Positions 1 to 8,518 of a stretch of 64,000 nucleotides of DNA are shown here, piece after piece (positions within the stretch are counted from its first letter, which is position 1; the number at the start of each line of letters is the position of its first letter). The notes beneath the pieces were generated by a model that had not been told where the DNA came from, did not search any database, and was given only the letters and a program-made list of their open reading frames with translations. The DNA is from Paenibacillus sp. FSL H8-0537 (lineage in GTDB: Bacteria; Bacillota; Bacilli; Paenibacillales; Paenibacillaceae), in NCBI RefSeq assembly GCF_038051995.1, contig NZ_CP150290.1:6051001-6115000 (forward strand). The letters run 5' to 3'. The position numbers were made by a program, and so were the translations under genes.

Positions 1-2887
1 GTGTCGAGTCATTGGCAAACTTCTCTGTGAATGGTGTCACGATCGCAAACTCAAGGCCTCCATTATCGCCTGTCGTGCTCAAATACATCGTATTGCGGTT
101 AGCGGCTCTGCCCGTGTCTGAGGCAAAGTCAAAAATCCGCTGGTTGAGCTTGTTCTGATCCGCCCTCACCCAAGTCGCAATAGTCGTCTTCTCCAAATTC
201 AAATCGCGAACAAGATTGTCTGGCAGCTTGACATAGCCCGTTGTGCCGTTCAGCTCCACCGAGCTGCCGGAGTCGCCGATTTTATCTGTCTCGTTTATGG
301 CGGCTCCGCCAACGAGCTCCGCATCATGTCCTTGACCGGACATATCCTTCACAAGCGTGCCCGTTACGCTGCTGCTGTCGAACGTGTAATGCACGACAGG
401 CTGCTCCTTTTCCACTGGACCAGATACGCCGTATTTCGCTTGCAGCGCATCATATTCCGCCCGCGTCACCGGAATGACCGTGCCGTGGCGCGGCCCTGGC
501 GGCAGTGCATATTGATCCTCAGCGAGCAGATTATCCCTGAACTGCGCTCCGTCCTCCAGATTGTTCGAGACGCGCACATGATAGGGCCAGGAATCGAGGA
601 ACATATACCATTTATTGTCCCGAATACCCTTGAATACGGTAGGCCCTTCGTTATTGCCTCCATGACCAATTCGTCCCTGGTTGCCATTTTTCGTACCGGC
701 AATCGCCGGGAACTGATAGCCATTGGCCGCAATGCCATCCACATCGTCAAAGACGTTTGCTGCCTTCTCGTAATACACCTTGTAGCCGATTTCCGATTTC
801 GTAAAACGATACAGGCTATTGCCCTCCTGTACCATCGTCGTATCAATCGTCGGGAACGCTTCATCCATATACACCTTTGGCTCGGAGAAGGTATAGAAAT
901 CCCGCGTTGTCGCGTAATACATGACATTGTATTGCCCCGATGGGCGGCCGCCCGTATACTTACCATACGTATCAGCAACCTTCATCGAGGAAGCCCAGAA
1001 TACGACGTATTGACCTGTCTTCTCGTCGTAAATGGCCTCTGGCGCCCAAGTGTTGCCCCCGTTTTTCGGCGCGATATCGACCATGCGCTGCTCGCTCCAA
1101 TTGACGAGATCCTCAGATTCCCAAATCATAATGGAATGGCTGCCCGTTATTTGCGCTTGGTCAAAGTTCGTGCTTTCGCCCATGTGCAAATCCGTCGCCA
1201 GCAAATAAAACTTATCGCCTTCATGGGAGCGCATAATGAATGGATCGCGCAGCCCCTTCTCGCCAAGTGTCGATTGAATAATCGACTTGCCGTTATTCAG
1301 CGCCCGCCACTTGAGCGGGTCCTCGGCTGTCGCAAAGGAAATTTCCTCTCCGCCCTCATATTCCCCGGTAAAATAAGCAAAGAAATACGCGTCATAATCA
1401 AGGCTCGGCGGAGCCTGCTTCACGGTCAGTTGGAACAGCCGCTCCACGCTTGCACTGCCTTTTTTCACCGTGGCCTTCAGTGTAACAGCGGCATCCCTGT
1501 CCGCAGGACGCAGCACTCTGCCGAGCTGCGTCACATCGCTCGCCGCCTGTACCGAGCCTTTTACGATCGCCGGATCGCTTGATTCCCACTCGATGCTTGC
1601 GCCATTGACTCCAAGCTGCGGCAGCGTCAAATTGCCCTTAACCTGATCGAGATGAGGAATATTCAGAGCGTCCGCATCTGCTTGAGCAATAGCGCTTTCA
1701 GAATATTCCTTCAGTACTTTAAAGCTCAGCACTCGCTGCACGGAAAGCCCCTGATAGGTCAGGCTCGCCGTTAACTGTACCGACTTATCCGCTCCTGATG
1801 CCGCTGGACGTGTCACCTTTCCATCTGCGGCGATGACCGATGCATCGCTGGAGCTCCATGCAATCGCTACGCCATTGCGTCCAGTTGCTGGCAGCGTCAG
1901 ATTTTTCGTAACCGCATCAGCGCTCACATCGCCTGAGGCAAGCATCGCCGCTGGAGCTAGTGCATCCGCTGCTGCTGTCAGCACAAGCTGCTTGAGATCC
2001 GCAATGGTGCTGGTAGTCTGCGTATACAGCTCAGACGCTTGCTGATCATTCAGCGCATAATTGTAGACGCGGAAGTCGCCTACCAAACCGCGATAGAAAT
2101 CATCACCCGCGAAAATAGACTTGCCAATATAACCGGAATAATTCGTCCCTGTCGCTATAATATCGGCAAGCTTAATGCCCTTCGCCGAGCCGGAGGCGAC
2201 CTTCGCGCCGTCCACATACAGCGTTATCGTATCTGCTGCACCGGAGAATACGACCGTAACCTGCTTCCAGACTCCAGCTGCAAGCGAGGTAGTGCCTTTC
2301 CAGATCGCTTCATTGCGCCAGCCGCTTTTCGATATGCCCGCGGCCACGTAATTGCCTGAGCTGCCATGACGCGGCGTAGCAAACAAATATTTGTTGCCGT
2401 TCTCAGCATCGTTCGTCGTTGCTCCCAATCCGAATATCCAACGATTTGTACCATCGTTCTCCCAATTAACGAGCGAGGAAATCGTGACATCGGTTAATCC
2501 GCTCAGCAGATCCTCTCCGCCAGCGCCTTTCGGTATTTCAATATAGCCGCTGTTCGCGGAAGCAGCACCTCCGTTAAAGCCAGCAAAACCAGCAGACCCA
2601 TCCCCTACAAGCTGGCCGTTCGACGGATTGCGGAAAATACCGTCATATGCGCCTGTTCCGCCAGCTACATTTTTCACAATCGTCTGCCCTGCGTCGGTCG
2701 CCGTCGTTTTCATATCATAGTGTAAAATCAGGCCGGGCTCGTACACCGACGCCGCTGCCGACATGCCTTGATTCGAGTTTGCAGGTTCTTCCTCCGTTGC
2801 CCAAGCCACGCGTGGCGCAAGCCCCGTAAGCGTGCTGAGCAGCATAGCCGCAATCATCAGCACAGCTACTATTTTTCTTTGTTTCAT
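1..2887 (-). CDS. Secreted multidomain GH43 glycoside hydrolase (3' end beyond window)
   Basis: The frame opens at ATG 2887 after a GGAGGGGG ribosome site and stays open to the left edge, about 962 codons, so the C-terminus is missing. Visible order: signal peptide (about 1-32, ending near AWA), LamG/concanavalin-like domain (about 50-290, with YVDGAKV and an FRVYNYAL end), two bacterial Ig-like repeats of the IAWSSSD/IEWESSD type (about 300-480), a GH43 five-bladed propeller (about 495-805) and a second LamG domain running off the edge. GH43 landmarks are LRDPFI, TWAPEAIYD, IDTTMV, the putative acid Glu in NNEGPTVFK, and PRHGTV. The family contains arabinanases, arabinofuranosidases and xylosidases; the substrate cannot be read from sequence. 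It is divergent from the 3227 gene, and a cre-like site in its leader suggests CcpA repression. Confidence 0.9.
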   Translation of the reverse strand, partial: MKQRKIVAVLMIAAMLLSTLTGLAPRVAWATEEEPANSNQGMSAAASVYEPGLILHYDMKTTATDAGQTIVKNVAGGTGAYDGIFRNPSNGQLVGDGSAGFAGFNGGAASANSGYIEIPKGAGGEDLLSGLTDVTISSLVNWENDGTNRWIFGLGATTNDAENGNKYLFATPRHGSSGNYVAAGISKSGWRNEAIWKGTTSLAAGVWKQVTVVFSGAADTITLYVDGAKVASGSAKGIKLADIIATGTNYSGYIGKSIFAGDDFYRGLVGDFRVYNYALNDQQASELYTQTTSTIADLKQLVLTAAADALAPAAMLASGDVSADAVTKNLTLPATGRNGVAIAWSSSDASVIAADGKVTRPAASGADKSVQLTASLTYQGLSVQRVLSFKVLKEYSESAIAQADADALNIPHLDQVKGNLTLPQLGVNGASIEWESSDPAIVKGSVQAASDVTQLGRVLRPADRDAAVTLKATVKKGSASVERLFQLTVKQAPPSLDYDAYFFAYFTGEYEGGEEISFATAEDPLKWRALNNGKSIIQSTLGEKGLRDPFIMRSHEGDKFYLLATDLHMGESTNFDQAQITGSHSIMIWESEDLVNWSEQRMVDIAPKNGGNTWAPEAIYDEKTGQYVVFWASSMKVADTYGKYTGGRPSGQYNVMYYATTRDFYTFSEPKVYMDEAFPTIDTTMVQEGNSLYRFTKSEIGYKVYYEKAANVFDDVDGIAANGYQFPAIAGTKNGNQGRIGHGGNNEGPTVFKGIRDNKWYMFLDSWPYHVRVSNNLEDGAQFRDNLLAEDQYALPPGPRHGTVIPVTRAEYDALQAKYGVSGPVEKEQPVVHYTFDSSSVTGTLVKDMSGQGHDAELVGGAAINETDKIGDSGSSVELNGTTGYVKLPDNLVRDLNLEKTTIATWVRADQNKLNQRIFDFASDTGRAANRNTMYLSTTGDNGGLEFAIVTPFTEKFANDST

Positions 2888-2902
2888 GTTCCCCCTCCTA
2901 GA

Positions 2903-2916
2903 TGTATGCGTTTTCA
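2903..2916 (-). promoter_or_regulatory. Catabolite-responsive element (cre) in the GH43 leader
   Basis: Read on the minus strand the site is TGAAAACGCATACA, one mismatch from the Bacillus cre consensus TGWAARCGYTWNCW. It lies 16 nt upstream of the GH43 start codon and downstream of the candidate promoter. CcpA bound there would act as a roadblock, which is usual for polysaccharide-degrading enzymes. Confidence 0.6.
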
Positions 2917-2966
2917 TTGGTTCGTAATAATTAAATAGCATAGCGCTCCTCTAATCAATAGGATTA

Positions 2967-2996
2967 TTTATGCCAGACGTTTAATTTTTTGTTCAA
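2967..2996 (-). promoter_or_regulatory. Candidate sigma-A promoter for the GH43 gene
   Basis: On the minus strand TTGAAC (2991-2996) is followed after 18 nt by CATAAA (2967-2972), preceded by a TGG extended -10. Transcription would start near 2960, placing the cre site in the leader. The -10 is weak. Confidence 0.35.
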
Positions 2997-3145
2997 TTCA
3001 GGATAAGCGATCTAAAAAATAGAATAAGCAGGCTGAAAGGTTGTTTTTCACCTTTTCTCAGGGTAAACGCTGCGTATAGGAGCCATTAACATGCTGCTTT
3101 TGGCTCAAATGGGAGACTCCCTTTTAGTCATGGCTATGAAATGAA

Positions 3146-3174
3146 TTGAATAATTTAATTTAACAAGGTAAAAT
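3146..3174 (+). promoter_or_regulatory. Sigma-A promoter for the transglutaminase-like lipoprotein
   Basis: TTGAAT (3146-3151), a 17-nt spacer and TAAAAT (3169-3174) lie about 50 nt upstream of the ATG at 3227. Spacing is ideal and the surroundings are AT-rich. Confidence 0.55.
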
Positions 3175-3226
3175 TTTCATATTGCTAACGATAAGAATTC
3201 ATTATTGTCCTGAGGAGACCTGCGCA

Positions 3227-5620
3227 ATGAAAAAAATGCTGCTCAGCCTGCTGGTCATGTGCCTGCTGCTGACGGGCTGTATGTCAGATGCCGCCAATGG
3301 CTTCAATTTCAGCATTAAGCTGCTTAAATATGCTTGGCAGACGCCGGAGAAGCTGTCCGTGCAGCAACTAAAGCAGAAATACGGCGAAACCAGCAAGAAA
3401 ACGATCATGCCGCTCTACAATGTAGCAAAAGATAGGAAGTTCGAGTTTAATTTCCAATCCGATTTGTCGCAACTCGACATTTTAAAATGGGAGGAAACGA
3501 TCACCGTTCATACCGATCGGCAGGCGCTGCCCTCCAGCCAAATGGCTTCATTCAACCGGGTCACCCCTGTAGAGGGCAACAAAAGCATGATTACGGTCGA
3601 GCCGCTGGATTCAGGTGTGCTGCCGCTTCCTTCCGCTTCCTCCTATGATCAATTGGGCTGGGGAAATGCGCCGATTTATTATCTCCGCATTGATTATGAC
3701 ATGGCTTCCACTACGCCCCAAAAGCTGGAGAAGCCGCTCATTATCCCATTCACGGTACAGTCCAAGCTGCCCGTTCCGAATCTCAGCTACGAAATTAGCG
3801 AGGATGGCAGGCTAAAGCTCGTCTGGGATAAAATAACAGGGATCAGCGAATACAAGGTGTATCAGACCTTCCCTGAAGCTCGGAAAACGGATGGCATAAC
3901 AAGCGCTCCCGGCAAAAAATCCGCTTTTTATTTGGAATCCCCTGTCCTGATTGAGCGGGTCAAAGGAACGGAGCTAGACGATTTTGGCGATAGCACTTAT
4001 GACCAAATAGAGCTCGATAGCGGCGAGAGCTTTACACTCGCGCAAAATACCGGTGTACAGGGCAACTTCTATGTTACCGCCGTTGCAAACGGCAAGGAAT
4101 CCAACTTCAGCGTTCCCGTCGTGACGGCCGATCTGTCGAGCCAGCTTCCGACGGAGGTTGTGGACGAATATGAAGGAGAGCTGTTCGGCAACACCTACGA
4201 GTACGTGGATGATCTGCCCTACAGTGTCGAAGTAAAGCATACCGATGGCTCTATCAGCTTTAAGGACATCGTATATGAAACGGATGAGCTTGTCCTTGAG
4301 CCATCGAGCCCCCTGAGCATTCCGTATTCCATTAAAGGCACTGTGCTGACAGGCGTCGTCTGGGTTGAAAATGTCATAGAGGAGGATATCGATTATATCG
4401 CTTCTTGGTATGAAGACGAGGATGGGGAAGCCGAGGGTACAGCTAATACCGGCTATGTTCAGCCGGAAAATACGACCTATTTTATACCGGATGCCAATGT
4501 GCCGACGATTATTACCCGCTTCACCAAAGCGTCTTCAGCCACAGACAATCTGATTGATCGGCAAATCGAGAATACGCGCCGGGTCGTCGCCAAGGGCGAT
4601 AAAGAAACCGTCCCAACCGACAAGCTGCTGGAGAAGCTCCATATTTCTGCTGACTCGGCACTGGAAGAATATTTGGCTCGCAACTTAATGACCGGAGAGG
4701 AAGACATTTCGCTCATGTCCTTTCCCGAAGCGCAAAATACCGAGGTTCTCATTGATGTCGTCGAGAAGGTCATGTACCAAAATCCTTATATTATCGGGCT
4801 GGCAAGCTACGGCTACGATTACCGCACACTTACGCTTTATGTGTCCTACGAGAATCCCGTCAAGGAGATGCGCGCCAAGCAGCGGGAAATTATGCAGGAG
4901 GCCGAGCGCATTATTGCAGCCACCATTACGCCTGAGATGAGCGACGAGGAAAAACGGCTGGCGCTTTATGACTATTTGAACGATACGACGGTGTATGATG
5001 ATGAGGCGCTGGATAATGCGTATAAATATGATTTTCGCAAGGTGGACCCCGAGTTTTATGATGCTTACAGCACCTATGGCATTATGATCAATAAACTCGG
5101 CGTCTGCATGAGCTATGCCTACACCTATAAGCTGCTGAACGATCTCGCTGGCGTGGAGACGATTGTCGTAACCGGCTATTTGGATGGCGTTCCGCATGCG
5201 TGGAACAAGGTCAACATTGACGGAGAATGGCTGAACGTCGATCCGACCAACAATGCGACCAATTCTGACGTTCCCTATATGCTGTATAACGCCAACGATG
5301 CTACTGCAATCAATGAGGAATATATAGAGGATGTCTCTTATTGGCTGGATGATGAGCTCGATCAATATACGGGCGAGAGCAATAAATACGACTACTATGT
5401 GAAAAATGGTCTCGAAGTGACTTCCAATAAGCAGTTTCGTATCGAATTGAAGAAGCTCGTGCAAAGCGGGCAGGAGCAAATTATATTGCGCCTCTCCCCT
5501 GAGGTTGATTATTCAGAAATGCTGGATGACACTTGGGATATTGTATGGGAGGAAGTACCTGATCAATATGATGATGCCGAAATGTATTATATGGGCAGCT
5601 ACGTGCTGCTGGAATTATAA
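3227..5620 (+). CDS. Lipoprotein with FN3-like and C-terminal transglutaminase-like domains
   Basis: The frame is open from 3182, but ATG 3227 follows TGAGGAG and starts a clean lipoprotein signal, MKKMLLSLLVMCLLLTGC, with Cys18 as the lipid site. The mature protein (797 residues in total) has a beta-rich FN3-like stretch around 180-300. A transglutaminase-like core lies around 565-690: Cys in LGVCMSYAYTY, His in GVPHAWNKV and Asp in WLNVDPTNN give the Cys-His-Asp triad. Family members act as cross-linkers or papain-like peptidases; which applies here is unknown. It is probably anchored to the outer face of the membrane. It is monocistronic, with its own promoter and terminator. Confidence 0.85.
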   Translation: MKKMLLSLLVMCLLLTGCMSDAANGFNFSIKLLKYAWQTPEKLSVQQLKQKYGETSKKTIMPLYNVAKDRKFEFNFQSDLSQLDILKWEETITVHTDRQALPSSQMASFNRVTPVEGNKSMITVEPLDSGVLPLPSASSYDQLGWGNAPIYYLRIDYDMASTTPQKLEKPLIIPFTVQSKLPVPNLSYEISEDGRLKLVWDKITGISEYKVYQTFPEARKTDGITSAPGKKSAFYLESPVLIERVKGTELDDFGDSTYDQIELDSGESFTLAQNTGVQGNFYVTAVANGKESNFSVPVVTADLSSQLPTEVVDEYEGELFGNTYEYVDDLPYSVEVKHTDGSISFKDIVYETDELVLEPSSPLSIPYSIKGTVLTGVVWVENVIEEDIDYIASWYEDEDGEAEGTANTGYVQPENTTYFIPDANVPTIITRFTKASSATDNLIDRQIENTRRVVAKGDKETVPTDKLLEKLHISADSALEEYLARNLMTGEEDISLMSFPEAQNTEVLIDVVEKVMYQNPYIIGLASYGYDYRTLTLYVSYENPVKEMRAKQREIMQEAERIIAATITPEMSDEEKRLALYDYLNDTTVYDDEALDNAYKYDFRKVDPEFYDAYSTYGIMINKLGVCMSYAYTYKLLNDLAGVETIVVTGYLDGVPHAWNKVNIDGEWLNVDPTNNATNSDVPYMLYNANDATAINEEYIEDVSYWLDDELDQYTGESNKYDYYVKNGLEVTSNKQFRIELKKLVQSGQEQIILRLSPEVDYSEMLDDTWDIVWEEVPDQYDDAEMYYMGSYVLLEL

Positions 5621-5634
5621 GGTTTGACGAAGCA

Positions 5635-5674
5635 AAGCCCGCTCCTTCAGCTAGCGTTGAAGGGCGGGCTTTTG
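5635..5674 (+). terminator. Rho-independent terminator after the transglutaminase gene
   Basis: A stem of about 15 bp (AAGCCCGCTCCTTCA against TGAAGGGCGGGCTT, with one bulge) is followed by TTTTGTT, 15 nt after the stop codon. It lies between convergent genes and may serve both. Confidence 0.8.
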
Positions 5675-5689
5675 TTGATTCGGCTAAAT

Positions 5690-6517
5690 TTACCGCTGTT
5701 CCGCAGTTGGTCTTTGCATCGTATGATGGGTCAGCTTCATGAAGGGCTGGAGGCCCAGCGACTCCGCGAGGCGGATCGAGGCAGTGTTCGTCTCCAGCAC
5801 ATGGTATCTCGGCCTCAGCCCACCCTGCTGCAAATGCTCCAAGGCGGCAGCCACAAGCTGCCTCGCCAAGCCTTGCCCACGCCAGCGCTCCCGGGTATGG
5901 ACGCCTGCAATTTCCCAAACGTCGTCATAGTTGCAAAAAATAAAACAGCCGGCAGCAGCCTCACCTTCCCGGCAAATGATGAAGGCATAGGCGCCTGCGG
6001 CAAAATAGTCGCGAAGCTCCTCCGGTGTATAGCCGTTGCTGCAAAGCAGCGGCAGCAGTTCCTCTGCCAGCGCCTCCTGCTTCACAACGTCATCATTCCC
6101 ACTCCCTTTGTGCTGCTGCACGCTGCTGCCTGTAAGCTGGTTTTGGCTCGTATAGGAAATATAAGCTCTAGCCTGCTCCAGCTCGTAATAGTGGGCAAGC
6201 TGTTCTCGGTACTCATCCTTCTGCAGCTTGAACACAAGGCGGGCGCCTGCAGGAACCGCCTTAAGCAGCTCGGGCAGCAGCGACTGTTCCGTATACGCGA
6301 CAAAAACGATAAAGTCGGTGCCGGGATACGTCTGCTGATCATAGGGATAAGCTTCGACTGGCAGCAGTAGGAGCAGTCCCCATCGCGACGTTTCAGAATC
6401 CTTTATGAGCTTGCTGATGATGGATGCCTCATAAGCCTCGATCATTTTCAGCAGCGTAATGTTCGTAAGCGTGTCCTGTTCCAGAAGCGGCACGATTTGA
6501 TCCAGATGCTGCATCAT
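5690..6517 (-). CDS. GNAT-family N-acetyltransferase
   Basis: 275 residues starting at a tandem ATG ATG behind GGGGAGAG. The acetyl-CoA site is in the C-terminal half (about 150-260): VWEIAGVHTRERWRGQGLARQLVAAAL holds the R-x-x-G-x-G/A loop, followed by a conserved LETNTASIRLAESLGLQP helix. The N-terminal 140 residues look like the divergent domain of two-domain GNATs. The acceptor is unknown. It is convergent with the 3227 gene. Confidence 0.85.
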   Translation of the reverse strand: MMQHLDQIVPLLEQDTLTNITLLKMIEAYEASIISKLIKDSETSRWGLLLLLPVEAYPYDQQTYPGTDFIVFVAYTEQSLLPELLKAVPAGARLVFKLQKDEYREQLAHYYELEQARAYISYTSQNQLTGSSVQQHKGSGNDDVVKQEALAEELLPLLCSNGYTPEELRDYFAAGAYAFIICREGEAAAGCFIFCNYDDVWEIAGVHTRERWRGQGLARQLVAAALEHLQQGGLRPRYHVLETNTASIRLAESLGLQPFMKLTHHTMQRPTAEQR

Positions 6518-6575
6518 CGCTCTCCCCTTTTATACGAACCATACCATAGCTGCACAGGGGCTTCAAACTATCCTT

Positions 6576-6640
6576 TTAAATGAAGCCGCCATTCACTCGC
6601 ATCGTCTGCCCCGTTAGCCACTGCCCCTTTCGTTCCCGCG
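6576..6640 (-). pseudogene. Fossil C-terminus of a short-chain dehydrogenase
   Basis: Reading from about 6638 down to the TAA at 6576 gives RERKGQWLTGQTMRVNGGFI followed by stop. This is the typical end of classical SDR enzymes (WLTGQTIRVNGG). Nothing upstream of about 6640 continues the gene, so only about 21 codons survive. It marks an old deletion or rearrangement between the GNAT gene and the cohesin-like gene. Confidence 0.6.
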
Positions 6641-6668
6641 TAGGTGCTGTAGGTCGGGGACAATTTTC

Positions 6669-6700
6669 AAAAAAAGAGAGCCGCTTAGATAGCGGCCCTC
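6669..6700 (-). terminator. Terminator of the discoidin/cohesin-like gene
   Basis: On the minus strand GAGGGCCGCT, loop ATCTA, AGCGGCTCTC, then a T-run. It lies 35 nt past the stop codon at 6735. Confidence 0.8.
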
Positions 6701-6734
6701 CATTCGTTCTACAATAAAGTTATCTTTTCAAACT

Positions 6735-8117
6735 TTAAGCATTAAAATCATATGCAGGATTCGACAATACCGCATCGACTACCTCTAGCAAATCAACTTT
6801 CTCAACACTACCCACATCACCTAAGAAGCCCTTCAGGTCTTCAGGCAACTCAACTTTGGTTTCCCCATAAGAGTATCCCAATGCCCCAATATGCTTAAGC
6901 GTAAATTCTGTACGTTTAATTACATTAATGATCTTTTCGCCATTATTCTCATCTTTTAACGTGGTTTCGGTAGTTCCATTATCAGCAATTTTCCCTCTAA
7001 CTGCATCTACTTTACCTTGACCTAGACCAATGGCTTTGAAAGTCAAATTGACCAGAACACCTTCGCCATTTATCCCGTAATCTTTACCTAAACTCGCTGT
7101 TATGAACCTTAGTGTATCAGAGGCCACCGCAGCTTGATGTATGATGCCAATATGCTCAGCCTCTTCGACTCCTACTAATTGAAACCTTGTAGTATCATAC
7201 TTTATGTTGAAATCCTCTGCATAGATATTCTCTACATTTTTAAGCATGATTTGTACTTGAAACGTATCATTCAAATATACTTCGTCCAATTCAGAAAGCA
7301 CTTCCAATGCTGCTTCTTTCTTAGGGATATAAATAGAGACTTCATTTGATAGCTTGCTCTCGCCATCTACAGTATTCGCAGTAACTACGTAATAATACGT
7401 TTTATCTACGGTCAGATTAGAATCCAAATAAGTTGAATTAGTCACCGAAGTCCCTATTGTTGTATATGGGCCGCCAGCAGTCTCCGCTCTTTTAATATTG
7501 TAGCTATCTGCTGTTTGTGTCGCATTCCAATTAATCGCTACATTATTACTAGCATTAAGCTCTGCAACTACATTTGCAGGCTTTTCAATATCATAGAACA
7601 TTTTCAATCTAGCAATACCAATATGATCTGCATTATTATAGGTTGATTTCACATTTATTCTATAGTATTTATATGCATGCTCATTAACGTAGCTGTAGCT
7701 TCTCGTTCTATTTGTTACTGTAGCTAGATTAGCCGTTGAAACGGAATGAAGGGTTACAAATGTAGCTCCATTGTCTGACCCTTGAAAATCCCATGATTGC
7801 GGAAAAAATGTTCCTGTCCCGCCTGTTACAGAGTAGCGATTAACTTTCTGAGATTGATTAAACTCGTATTGAAGCGAAGCTACTTTAACACCCTCGTCCG
7901 AGGCATACTCTCCTTGGTCGCTAAAAGCCCGAAATGCACTATAAGTTGTACCTTGCCAAGTCAGGGTTGAACTTGCTGAAGCTTTACCTGCAGGAGCAGC
8001 ACTACTTGTCATTATAGGAATGAGATTCCCATCCTCTTCCGCTGCCGACACTTTAACCCCTGTAAATATCAGTGCTACAAAACTTAAAGCAAGAAACAAA
8101 TTAAATATTTTTTTCAC
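6735..8117 (-). CDS. Secreted discoidin/FN3/cohesin-like protein with a degenerate half-dockerin end
   Basis: The start chosen is GTG 8117, because GGGAGG sits 7 nt upstream; an ATG at 8132 would overlap that site. 460 residues: signal peptide (about 1-25, cut near VSA/AEE), discoidin-like galactose-binding domain (about 40-175, SWDFQGSDNGATF), FN3 (about 180-268, ending SNEVSIYIP), and a cohesin-like domain (about 270-395, LNDTFQVQIMLKNVENIYAEDFNIKYD). The last 25 residues, VDLLEVVDAVLSNPAYDFNA, resemble one dockerin half-repeat with its calcium ligands largely lost. It is probably a carbohydrate-binding extracellular protein. An IS110 element separates it from upstream sequence. Confidence 0.8.
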   Translation of the reverse strand: MKKIFNLFLALSFVALIFTGVKVSAAEEDGNLIPIMTSSAAPAGKASASSTLTWQGTTYSAFRAFSDQGEYASDEGVKVASLQYEFNQSQKVNRYSVTGGTGTFFPQSWDFQGSDNGATFVTLHSVSTANLATVTNRTRSYSYVNEHAYKYYRINVKSTYNNADHIGIARLKMFYDIEKPANVVAELNASNNVAINWNATQTADSYNIKRAETAGGPYTTIGTSVTNSTYLDSNLTVDKTYYYVVTANTVDGESKLSNEVSIYIPKKEAALEVLSELDEVYLNDTFQVQIMLKNVENIYAEDFNIKYDTTRFQLVGVEEAEHIGIIHQAAVASDTLRFITASLGKDYGINGEGVLVNLTFKAIGLGQGKVDAVRGKIADNGTTETTLKDENNGEKIINVIKRTEFTLKHIGALGYSYGETKVELPEDLKGFLGDVGSVEKVDLLEVVDAVLSNPAYDFNA

Positions 8118-8169
8118 AAGTATACCTCCCACTATAAATTAATAAATTCTCTTGTTTGCTCACTCATTC

Positions 8170-8518
8170 TTAGATTTTCAGCCATTGACAGATCGAGAGT
8201 TGGAGAAGTCATGTAAGGATGACAATATTTTCTGGCGGAGCCGGTGGCGGGAATAGAGATTGGGGATATTTGTCCCCAGCCATGGATTTTTCCGATGATC
8301 GCACCTTGGATATCCACACGTTCTCTTGACGGCTTACCCTCCCATGTCACGCGGGGTCGCTGCCCTTACATTCCTTCGTTCTGCCTCTCAAGAGGTGGAT
8401 GCCGTTTCTTGCTCCTTTACGGGGTCGTTGCCCTTATGGTATTCGATCCTACGGCTACTCCGTGCTTCTTTTGTCTTTGGTCATTCCCGTTTGGTGAGAA
8501 ACCTGAATTCGGTTTTTC
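8170..8518 (-). ncRNA. Candidate bridge/seek RNA region of the IS110 element
   Basis: This stretch between the transposase stop and the element's 3' end has no convincing gene. IS110/IS1111 elements encode a guide RNA in their long non-coding end (family knowledge). It contains a near-repeated 17-mer, CGGGGTCGCTGCCCTTA (8351-8367) and CGGGGTCGTTGCCCTTA (about 8419-8435), and a TGGGGA/TCCCCA hairpin near 8260-8276. Exact ends and guide loops are not assigned. Confidence 0.35.

Noticed and set aside
326..1582. A 418-codon open frame on the plus strand
   Set aside because: It lies antisense to the GH43 domain; its translation has no recognisable content and it has no ribosome site.
4685..5479. 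A 264-codon minus frame opposite the transglutaminase-like gene
   Set aside because: Shadow frame; the plus strand carries the signal peptide, catalytic triad, promoter and terminator.
8132..8350. A 72-codon minus frame downstream of the IS110 transposase
   Set aside because: It lies inside the non-coding IS end, has no ribosome site or homology, and better fits the guide-RNA region.
8351..8435. Repeated CGGGGTCG-type 17-mer considered as a CRISPR repeat
   Set aside because: Only two copies, imperfect, inside an IS110 non-coding end.
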